Origin: an uncultured Bacteroides sp.
GTDB lineage: Bacteria > Bacteroidota > Bacteroidia > Bacteroidales > Bacteroidaceae
Direction of reading: 5' to 3'
Assembly (NCBI RefSeq): GCF_902491285.1
Contig: NZ_CABUHK010000091.1
Span: 1 to 20,160 of the forward strand
DNA length: 20,160 nt
Each line of letters opens with the position of its first letter. Position 1 is the first letter of the stretch. Position numbers and translations under genes: made by a program. The notes under the pieces are model-generated. The model did no database searches, had not been told where the DNA came from, and saw only the letters and a program-made list of their open reading frames with translations. This document shows, one piece after another, positions 5,445 to 12,414 of the stretch.

Positions 5445-8400
5445 ATGAGTAAGAGATTTACTGAGTATTCGCAGTTTGACCTTTCACAGGTGAACAAAGA
5501 TGTGCTGAAGAAATGGGACGAAAACCAGGTTTTCGCCAAGAGTATGACAGAACGTGATGGCTGCCCTTCGTTTGTGTTTTTCGAAGGACCACCCTCGGCT
5601 AACGGTATGCCGGGTATTCACCATGTAATGGCTCGTACGATTAAGGATATTTTCTGCCGTTACAAAACGATGAAAGGTTATCAGGTGAAGCGTAAAGCCG
5701 GATGGGATACGCACGGACTGCCTGTGGAACTGAGTGTGGAAAAAGCATTAGGTATCACAAAGGAAGATATTGGTAAGAAAATCTCTGTTGCCGATTATAA
5801 TGCCGCTTGCCGCAAGGACGTGATGAAATACACCAGAGAGTGGGAAGACCTGACTCACCGGATGGGATATTGGGTGGATATGAAGCATCCTTATATCACA
5901 TACGACAACCGCTATATTGAAACATTGTGGTGGTTGCTGAAACAATTGCATAAAAAAGGACTGTTATACAAAGGATATACTATTCAGCCGTATTCTCCGG
6001 CTGCCGGAACAGGTTTGAGCTCGCACGAGTTGAACCAGCCGGGTTGTTATCGGGATGTAAAGGATACAACAGCCGTTGCCCAGTTTAAGATGAAGAACCC
6101 CAAACCGGAAATGACAGAGTGGGGAACTCCTTATTTTATAGCATGGACAACCACTCCGTGGACGTTGCCTTCAAATACGGCTCTTTGTGTAGGACCGAAA
6201 ATTGATTATGTTGCCGTACAGTCTTATAATGCTTATACCGGAGAACCGATTACAGTTGTTTTGGCAAAGGCTTTATTGAGTACTCTCTTCAATCCGAAAG
6301 CGGCAGATCTGAAGCTGGAAGATTACAAGGCCGGAGATAAACTTGTGCCATTCAAGGTTATTGCCGAATATAAAGGTACCGACCTGATTGGTATGGAATA
6401 CGAGCAACTGATTCCTTGGGTGAAACCGGTTGAAGTATCCGAAGACGGTACTTGGAAAGCCAGTGATAAAGCCTTCCGTGTAATACCGGGTGATTATGTG
6501 ACTACAGAAGATGGTACGGGTATCGTTCACATTGCACCGACATTTGGTGCGGACGACGCGAATGTGGCGCGTGCAGCAGGAATACCGTCACTGTTTATGA
6601 TTAATAAGAAAGGTGAGACTCGTCCGATGGTAGACCTGACAGGTAAATTCTATCTGTTGGATGAACTGGATGAGACTTTCGTCAAAGAATGTGTGGATGT
6701 AGACAAATATAAGGACTATCAGGGCGCATGGGTGAAAAATGCCTATGATCCTCAATTTATGGTAGATGGCAAATACGATGAGAAAGCTGCACAGGCTGCC
6801 GAATCTCTGGATATTGTCATTGCCATGATGATGAAAGCAGACAACAAGGCTTTCAAAATAGAGAAACATGTCCACAACTATCCGCATTGCTGGCGTACAG
6901 ACAAACCGGTACTTTACTATCCGTTGGATAGCTGGTTTATCCGTTCTACGGCTTGCAAGGAACGGATGATGGAACTGAACAAGACTATCAACTGGAAACC
7001 GGAATCTACCGGAACAGGTCGTTTTGGCAAGTGGTTGGAAAATCTGAATGACTGGAACCTGAGCCGTTCCCGTTATTGGGGTACTCCGTTACCAATTTGG
7101 CGCACGGAAGATAATACAGATGAAAAGTGTATCGAGTCTGTAGAAGAACTTTATAATGAAATAGAAAAATCGGTAGCTGCCGGATTTATGAAATCCAACC
7201 CGTACAAAGACAAAGGTTTTGTCCCGGGCGAATATACCGAGGAGAACTATGATAAGATTGACCTTCACCGTCCTTATGTAGACGATATTATATTGGTATC
7301 GAAAGACGGTCAGCCGATGAAGCGTGAATCTGACTTGATCGATGTTTGGTTCGATTCGGGTGCTATGCCTTATGCACAGATTCATTATCCGTTTGAGAAT
7401 AAGGAACTACTGGATAATCGCCAGGTATACCCGGCCGACTTTATCGCAGAAGGGGTAGACCAGACACGCGGATGGTTCTTTACGCTGCACGCTATCGCTA
7501 CCATGGTATTTGACAGTGTGTCATACAAGGCTGTTATTTCTAACGGACTGGTGCTTGACAAAAACGGTAATAAAATGTCCAAGCGCTTGAACAACGCTGT
7601 CGATCCGTTCACTACGATTGAGAAGTACGGTTCCGATCCGTTGCGCTGGTATATGATAACTAACTCTTCTCCGTGGGATAACTTGAAGTTCGATGTGGAA
7701 GGAGTGGAAGAAGTTCGCCGTAAGTTCTTCGGTACTTTATATAATACCTATTCGTTCTTCGCGCTTTATGCCAATGTAGACGGGTTCGAATATAAGGAAG
7801 CTGACGTGCCGATGGCGGAACGTCCGGAAATCGACCGTTGGATATTGTCCGTGCTGAATACATTGATTAAAGAGGTAGATACTTGCTATAATGAATATGA
7901 GCCGACAAAGGCAGGTCGTTTGATTTCCGACTTTGTGAATGATAACTTGTCTAATTGGTATGTTCGCCTGAACCGTAAACGTTTTTGGGGCGGTGAATTT
8001 ACACAAGATAAATTGTCTGCATACCAGACACTGTACACCTGTCTCGAAACAGTTGTCAAATTGATGTCTCCTATATCACCGTTCTATGCAGACCGGTTAT
8101 ATACGGATTTGATTACCGCAACAGGACGTGATAATGTGGTTTCCGTCCATCTGGCTAAATTCCCGGAATGTCAGGAAGAGATGATAGACAAGGAATTGGA
8201 AGCCCGTATGCAGATGGCACAGGATGTGACCTCTATGGTACTGGCATTGCGCCGTAAAGTGAATATCAAGGTTCGCCAACCACTACAGTGTATCATGGTT
8301 CCGGTGGTAGATGAAGAGCAGAAAGCTCATATCGAAGCTGTGAAGAACTTGATTATGAATGAAGTCAATGTCAAAGAAGTCAATTTTGTTGACGGTGCTG

Positions 8401-8933
8401 CCGGTGTATTGGTGAAGAAAGTAAAATGTGACTTTAAGAAGCTCGGTCCGAAGTTTGGAAAACAGATGAAGGCGGTGGCTGCCGCTGTTGCGGATATGTC
8501 GCAGGAAGCAATCGCCGAACTCGAAAAGAACGGAAAATATGCGTTGAACCTGGATGGAGCGGAAGCGGTCATCGAAGCGACGGATGTAGAAATTTTCAGT
8601 GAAGATATTCCGGGATGGCTGGTTGCCAATGAAGGTAAGTTGACTGTGGCACTTGAGGTTACCGTTACCGAAGAATTGCGTCGTGAGGGTATTGCCCGTG
8701 AATTGGTGAACCGTATTCAAAATATACGTAAATCAAGCGGTTTCGAGATAACAGACAAAATAAAAATAACAATCTCGAAAAATACGCAAACAGATGATGC
8801 GGTAAAAGAATATAATACTTATATTTGTAACCAGGTTTTAGGCACATCTTTGGAACTTGTTGATGAAGTGAAAGACGGTACAGAGCTTAGCTTTGACGAT
8901 TTCTCACTGTTCGTGAATGTGATAAAAGACTAA
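5445..8933 (+). CDS. ileS: isoleucyl-tRNA synthetase
   Basis: A 1162-residue class I aminoacyl-tRNA synthetase that charges tRNA-Ile with isoleucine in the cytosol. The N-terminal Rossmann core carries PPSANGMPGIHH (residues 49-60), the local form of the HIGH signature, and the second ATP-binding motif is KMSKR at 710-714. Between them lies the CP1 editing insert, with TTTPWTLPSN. The C-terminal part is the tRNA-binding helical domain. It is longer than E. coli IleRS (938 residues). The KMSKR-LN form, rather than KMSKS-LG, recalls the eukaryote-like second class of IleRS, which tends to be less sensitive to mupirocin; that classification is inference. It is the first gene of a rightward operon, with the dksA-like gene 35 bp downstream. 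Confidence 0.97.
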   Translation: MSKRFTEYSQFDLSQVNKDVLKKWDENQVFAKSMTERDGCPSFVFFEGPPSANGMPGIHHVMARTIKDIFCRYKTMKGYQVKRKAGWDTHGLPVELSVEKALGITKEDIGKKISVADYNAACRKDVMKYTREWEDLTHRMGYWVDMKHPYITYDNRYIETLWWLLKQLHKKGLLYKGYTIQPYSPAAGTGLSSHELNQPGCYRDVKDTTAVAQFKMKNPKPEMTEWGTPYFIAWTTTPWTLPSNTALCVGPKIDYVAVQSYNAYTGEPITVVLAKALLSTLFNPKAADLKLEDYKAGDKLVPFKVIAEYKGTDLIGMEYEQLIPWVKPVEVSEDGTWKASDKAFRVIPGDYVTTEDGTGIVHIAPTFGADDANVARAAGIPSLFMINKKGETRPMVDLTGKFYLLDELDETFVKECVDVDKYKDYQGAWVKNAYDPQFMVDGKYDEKAAQAAESLDIVIAMMMKADNKAFKIEKHVHNYPHCWRTDKPVLYYPLDSWFIRSTACKERMMELNKTINWKPESTGTGRFGKWLENLNDWNLSRSRYWGTPLPIWRTEDNTDEKCIESVEELYNEIEKSVAAGFMKSNPYKDKGFVPGEYTEENYDKIDLHRPYVDDIILVSKDGQPMKRESDLIDVWFDSGAMPYAQIHYPFENKELLDNRQVYPADFIAEGVDQTRGWFFTLHAIATMVFDSVSYKAVISNGLVLDKNGNKMSKRLNNAVDPFTTIEKYGSDPLRWYMITNSSPWDNLKFDVEGVEEVRRKFFGTLYNTYSFFALYANVDGFEYKEADVPMAERPEIDRWILSVLNTLIKEVDTCYNEYEPTKAGRLISDFVNDNLSNWYVRLNRKRFWGGEFTQDKLSAYQTLYTCLETVVKLMSPISPFYADRLYTDLITATGRDNVVSVHLAKFPECQEEMIDKELEARMQMAQDVTSMVLALRRKVNIKVRQPLQCIMVPVVDEEQKAHIEAVKNLIMNEVNVKEVNFVDGAAGVLVKKVKCDFKKLGPKFGKQMKAVAAAVADMSQEAIAELEKNGKYALNLDGAEAVIEATDVEIFSEDIPGWLVANEGKLTVALEVTVTEELRREGIARELVNRIQNIRKSSGFEITDKIKITISKNTQTDDAVKEYNTYICNQVLGTSLELVDEVKDGTELSFDDFSLFVNVIKD

Positions 8934-8968
8934 TACTATATTGATTAACCTCTTAAAATTGTAAGATT

Positions 8969-9349
8969 ATGGCAGAAAAGACTAGATACTCAGATGCGGA
9001 ACTTGAAGAATTCCGTGCCATCATTATGGAGAAACTGGAATTGGCGCAACGTGACTATGAACAGTTGAAGAAGAGTTTGATGGGATTGGATGGTAATGAT
9101 ACCGATGATACATCTCCTACATATAAGGTGCTGGAAGAAGGAGCGAATACGCTTTCCAAGGAAGAAACAACCCGCCTGGCACAACGCCAGTTGAAGTTTA
9201 TCCAGGGGTTGCAGGCAGCTTTGATACGTATCGAGAACAAGACGTATGGTATCTGCCGTGAAACCGGTAAATTGATTCCGGCGGAGCGTCTGCGTGCTGT
9301 TCCTCATGCCACTTTGAGTATTGAGGCAAAAAACAGTGGTAAAAAATAA
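8969..9349 (+). CDS. DksA/TraR-family protein with a degenerate zinc finger
   Basis: A 126-residue protein of the DksA/TraR family, which acts through the RNA polymerase secondary channel with ppGpp in proteobacteria. Residues 8-90 form the helical hairpin, with an acidic tip around DGNDTDD (41-47). The C-terminal globular part has YGICRETGKLIPAERL and TLSIEAKN. Canonical DksA has CxxC-x17-CxxC; here the same positions hold C96, T99, S117 and A120, so at most one zinc ligand remains. This recalls the zinc-independent DksA2 type of Pseudomonas. Bacteroides genomes often label this gene a DnaK suppressor homologue. It lies between ileS and lspA in the same orientation. Its regulatory effect in Bacteroides is not deducible here. 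Confidence 0.88.
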   Translation: MAEKTRYSDAELEEFRAIIMEKLELAQRDYEQLKKSLMGLDGNDTDDTSPTYKVLEEGANTLSKEETTRLAQRQLKFIQGLQAALIRIENKTYGICRETGKLIPAERLRAVPHATLSIEAKNSGKK

Positions 9350-9374
9350 TAGATAGCTACACAAGCTACGAGTG

Positions 9375-9424
9375 ACGAGCTACAAGTAGCTGCGCAAAGT
9401 TTACGCACGGCACTTGTAGCTCGT
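9375..9424. repeat. REP-like palindrome between the dksA-like gene and lspA
   Basis: ACGAGCTACAAGT (9375-9387) and its perfect complement (9412-9424) form a 13-bp stem. Inside it TGCG (9391-9394) pairs with CGCA (9404-9407). The left flank repeats AGCTAC (9355-9360 and 9364-9369), as if a longer element had lost its right side. It fills most of the 98-bp gap in an otherwise tight operon. No clear U-tract follows, so it may stabilise or process mRNA rather than end it. Confidence 0.7.
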
Positions 9425-9447
9425 TATGCTTAATTTATAATGAACAC

Positions 9448-10101
9448 ATGAAGAAACTATTCACGAAGGGGAGAATTGCCCTTCTCGTTATCTTTTCCGT
9501 ATTGATTATCGACCAGGTCATTAAAATCTGGATTAAGACTCATATGTACTGGCACCAAAGTAATCGTGTGACAGACTGGTTTTATATTTATTTCACCGAA
9601 AACAACGGTATGGCTTTCGGTATGGAAATCTTCGGAAAATTATTCCTGACCACATTCCGTATTGTTGCAGTGGCATTGATAGGCTGGTATCTCTATAAAA
9701 TAGTGAAGAAAGGCTTTAAAACCGGATACATTGTTTGTGTGGCTTTGATCCTGACCGGTGCATTGGGAAATATTATAGACAGTGTTTTCTATGGAGTTAT
9801 TTTCAATGAAAGCACACATTCCCAGATTGCAACGTTTATGCCTGAGGGTGGGGGATATTCCACCTGGTTTTACGGTAAAGTGGTGGATATGTTTTACTTT
9901 CCGATTATAGATACGAACTGGCCTACGTGGATGCCATTTGTAGGTGGGGAACATTTTATATTCTTCAGCCCGATCTTTAATTTTGCGGATGCCGCCATTA
10001 GTTGCGGTATCATTGCTTTGTTGCTCTTTTATAGTAAATATCTGAATGAGTCCTATCATTCATTGGATAAAGATAAAAAGGAAAGTGCGAATCATGAATA
10101 A
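9448..10101 (+). CDS. lspA: lipoprotein signal peptidase (signal peptidase II)
   Basis: A 217-residue inner-membrane aspartic protease that removes the signal peptide from diacylglyceryl-modified prolipoproteins. Four membrane helices are apparent. Family motifs: LIIDQVIK (D22), ENNGMAFGM (51-59), GALGNIID (104-111), VVDM with D147, and FNFADAAI with D181; D147 and D181 correspond to the catalytic pair. The protein is about 50 residues longer than E. coli LspA (164), with extra residues in the 118-175 region between GNIID and the final motif, as seen in Bacteroidota. Its last codons overlap the start of the next gene, itself a predicted lipoprotein and so a likely substrate. Confidence 0.95.
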   Translation: MKKLFTKGRIALLVIFSVLIIDQVIKIWIKTHMYWHQSNRVTDWFYIYFTENNGMAFGMEIFGKLFLTTFRIVAVALIGWYLYKIVKKGFKTGYIVCVALILTGALGNIIDSVFYGVIFNESTHSQIATFMPEGGGYSTWFYGKVVDMFYFPIIDTNWPTWMPFVGGEHFIFFSPIFNFADAAISCGIIALLLFYSKYLNESYHSLDKDKKESANHE

Positions 10102-11170
10102 TAAATTTCGGTTTCATCTGTGTCTTGTCTGTATGCTTGCGTTTGCAGTAGCCGGATGTAAAGTGAAAAGACCTAATGATGTAATTTCGGAATCGAAGAT
10201 GGAGAATCTGCTATATGATTATCATCTGGCAAGATCCATGGGAGACAATCTGCCTTATAGCGAAAACTATAAGAAAGCGTTGTATATCGATGCTGTTTTC
10301 AAGAAGCACGGGACTACACAAGCTGCGTTCGACTCATCTATGGTCTGGTACACACGTAACACAGAAGTACTGTCGAAAATTTATGATAAGGTGCGGAAAC
10401 GTTTGAAAGACGAGCAGGAACTTGTCGGTGACCTGATTGCCAAACGTGACAAGAAGCCGAAGATGACAAAATCCGGTGACAGTATCGACGTTTGGCCGTG
10501 GCAACGCATGGTGCGCCTGACCGGTGAAATGATGAATAATCAGTATGTATTTGCTTTGCCGACCGACTCTAATTACAAAGACCGGGATACATTGGTGTGG
10601 GAAGTGCGTTATAACTTCCTCAAACCGATGCTTGCCGATTCTTTAAGGTCTGTTACCATGGCAATGCAGGTGATATACGAGAAAGATACTGTCAATCATT
10701 GGGAAACAGTGACCGAACCGGGTGTTCGGCAGATACGCTTGTTTGCAGATACATTGGGGCAGATGAAGGAGATAAGAGGATTCATTTATTATCCTGTGGG
10801 AAATAAGGAGAAGGCGGGGGCACTACTGGCCGATCGTTTTATGATGACCCGTTATCATTGTACAGATACACTTGCTTTTGCAGTCCGCGATTCGCTGAAC
10901 AAGATAGAAGCCTTGCGTGTGGATTCTCTTAAGAAGCTTTCTGATAAGGAAAAAGCTGATTCTTTGCATAAAGTGGTAGAAGAAAATAAAGAGGATATCC
11001 AACGTCTGACACCGGAAGAAATGAACCGCCGCCGTACGGGAACTCACCGTGAGAAGAGACCGGAACAGATTGAAGTTGAGCAGCATATCCAACAGGAAAG
11101 ACTAGAACAAAGAAGAGAGCGGCAGATGAACCAACGTAAGCGGCAGCAGCAAAGAAATCAACCTCGCTAG
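10094..11170 (+). CDS. DUF4296 family lipoprotein
   Basis: 358 residues from the ATG at 10094, chosen because it begins a clear lipoprotein signal peptide ending AVAGC (C22). The open frame runs further upstream, but that part lacks a signal and sits inside lspA. The DUF4296 pattern follows the signal: KRPNDVISESKMENLLYDYHLA, then helices with KKHGTTQAAFDSSM and TRNTEVLSKIYDKV. After about residue 130 comes a longer, less conserved domain, and from about 310 a tail rich in Arg, Gln and Glu. It overlaps lspA by 8 nt (ATGAATAA), indicating translational coupling, and is followed after 5 bp by the next gene. Function unknown; probably membrane-anchored on the periplasmic side. Confidence 0.85.
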   Translation: MNNKFRFHLCLVCMLAFAVAGCKVKRPNDVISESKMENLLYDYHLARSMGDNLPYSENYKKALYIDAVFKKHGTTQAAFDSSMVWYTRNTEVLSKIYDKVRKRLKDEQELVGDLIAKRDKKPKMTKSGDSIDVWPWQRMVRLTGEMMNNQYVFALPTDSNYKDRDTLVWEVRYNFLKPMLADSLRSVTMAMQVIYEKDTVNHWETVTEPGVRQIRLFADTLGQMKEIRGFIYYPVGNKEKAGALLADRFMMTRYHCTDTLAFAVRDSLNKIEALRVDSLKKLSDKEKADSLHKVVEENKEDIQRLTPEEMNRRRTGTHREKRPEQIEVEQHIQQERLEQRRERQMNQRKRQQQRNQPR

Positions 11171-11175
11171 TTATT

Positions 11176-11553
11176 ATGAAACGATTTGCATCTCATTATT
11201 TACTGATACCTGATGTCGGATTTGTGAAACAACAGGTGGTGGAGATAAATGACGAAGGAACTGTTCGGAGTATATTCCCATTGACTGAAGAAATAGAGTC
11301 TGTGGAATGGATGCCGGGAGTTATTGTGTTGCTTTCTGCAAATCAATATAAGCTTGCAGGTACGGATTACGCGGATTATACGGTTTTCTCATTTAAACCG
11401 TGTAATCAGTGTAATCTGTACCTGAATAATTTTAATAGGTATCTTCGTGAAATGGAAAAGAAAGGAGAAGCCTTATGGCCTTATTTGTTTTATCCTTTTG
11501 ATTTTACTTCCATGCAGCCTGTCGACGGAACTCGGCACAGATTACTGCGGTAG
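11176..11553 (+). CDS. small hypothetical protein, last gene of the ileS operon
   Basis: 125 residues, starting 5 bp after the DUF4296 gene. It has no signal peptide or membrane helix. The N-terminal half looks like a small beta-sheet (HYLLIPDVGFVKQQVVEI, then VIVLLSANQYKLAGTDYADYTVF), and a CNQC pair occurs near residues 76-79. The start of the protein is reminiscent of the small beta domain found before amidohydrolases, but no catalytic part is present, so this is not evidence of enzyme activity. The last 50 bp overlap the 3' end of the convergent RNA methyltransferase gene. Confidence 0.75.
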   Translation: MKRFASHYLLIPDVGFVKQQVVEINDEGTVRSIFPLTEEIESVEWMPGVIVLLSANQYKLAGTDYADYTVFSFKPCNQCNLYLNNFNRYLREMEKKGEALWPYLFYPFDFTSMQPVDGTRHRLLR

Positions 11554-12271
11554 CGATAGCTACATTGAGTGATTCGGACGTTTCCTGGCCTTGCGGGTAA
11601 TTGGGAATATAAAGTTTCCGGTTGATTAACGTTTCCACTTCTTTTCCTATACCGTTACCTTCGTTTCCCATCACAATCAGTCCGGTAGCGGATAATGGTT
11701 GCTTGTACATATTCTCTCCATCCAGAAAAGTGCCGAATACAGGAATATCATCTCCAAGTGAACGTATAAAATCAGTAAGAGAAGTATAATGTACCTTTAC
11801 CCGTGCGATTCCGCCCATCGTGGCTTGCACTGTTTTGGGGTTATATACGTCTACCGTATTCTGTGAGCAAATGATATGCTCGATGCCGAACCAATCAGCC
11901 AACCGGACAATAGTGCCTAAATTCCCCGGGTCCTGAACATCGTCCAATGCCAGACAAAGAGAGTGGCGCGCAACTTCCGGGTCAAGAGTATATTGGGGTT
12001 GTTCAAAAACGGCAAGTACCTGCTGGGGAGTTTTCAGCAGACTGGCTCGGGAAAGATCTTCCTGAGAAACTTCTACGATTTCATTTGCATGAATATCCGG
12101 ATGTTTTTGAAGCCATAATGAAGTGGCAGCCAAAAAACGACAAGGAAAATGTTCAAGTAAATCACCTGTCAGTTTGGGGCCTTCAGCAAGAAAAACCCGT
12201 TCTTCCTTTCGTATTTTCTTCTGTTCCAGCGAGTGGATATATTTTATTTTGTTTTTACTTAGTGATGCCAT
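11504..12271 (-). CDS. SpoU/TrmH-family RNA 2'-O-methyltransferase
   Basis: 255 residues from the ATG at 12271. A TTG at 12292 would add seven residues, but it lies within the -7 box, so the ATG is preferred. Residues 1-90 form the L30e-like RNA-binding domain that opens SLSKNKIKYIHSLEQKK. The SPOUT catalytic domain has motif 1 LDDVQDPGNLGTIVRLA, motif 2 IVMGNEGNGI and motif 3 ETSESLNVAIATAVICAEFRR, which form the trefoil knot that binds S-adenosylmethionine. It methylates a ribose 2'-OH in rRNA or tRNA; the exact target cannot be read from sequence. It is divergent from the TamL gene and overlaps the previous operon tail to tail. Confidence 0.92.
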   Translation of the reverse strand: MASLSKNKIKYIHSLEQKKIRKEERVFLAEGPKLTGDLLEHFPCRFLAATSLWLQKHPDIHANEIVEVSQEDLSRASLLKTPQQVLAVFEQPQYTLDPEVARHSLCLALDDVQDPGNLGTIVRLADWFGIEHIICSQNTVDVYNPKTVQATMGGIARVKVHYTSLTDFIRSLGDDIPVFGTFLDGENMYKQPLSATGLIVMGNEGNGIGKEVETLINRKLYIPNYPQGQETSESLNVAIATAVICAEFRRQAAWK

Positions 12272-12289
12272 AAATTTGATATTCTTTTG

Positions 12290-12297
12290 CAAAGCTA
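12290..12297 (-). promoter_or_regulatory. -7 box of the RNA methyltransferase gene
   Basis: TAGCTTTG on the minus strand matches TAnnTTTG and sits 19 bp before the ATG at 12271. No good -33 TTTG was found at the usual distance. Confidence 0.5.
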
Positions 12298-12346
12298 TAA
12301 AGATATTTCCAATCTATCCTCACTTTTCTCTCTTTTTCTTAATTTA

Positions 12347-12378
12347 TTTTCCCCATCGGAAAATATAATTTATCTTTG
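12347..12378 (+). promoter_or_regulatory. promoter of the TamL gene
   Basis: TTTT (12347-12350, one mismatch to TTTG), a 20-bp spacer, TATCTTTG (12371-12378). It lies 37 bp before the ATG and back to back with the methyltransferase promoter. Confidence 0.6.
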
Positions 12379-12414
12379 TAATCGCATTTTTATGCTATCG
12401 ATGTAAACAACCGT

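Noticed and set aside
8283..8720. 145-codon reverse open frame inside ileS, and other long reverse frames in ileS and lspA
   Set aside because: They are antisense shadows of strongly conserved genes, without promoters or recognisable domains.
12272..12292. TTG start for the RNA methyltransferase
   Set aside because: It falls within the -7 promoter box; the ATG at 12271 begins the conserved SLSKNKIKYI segment.
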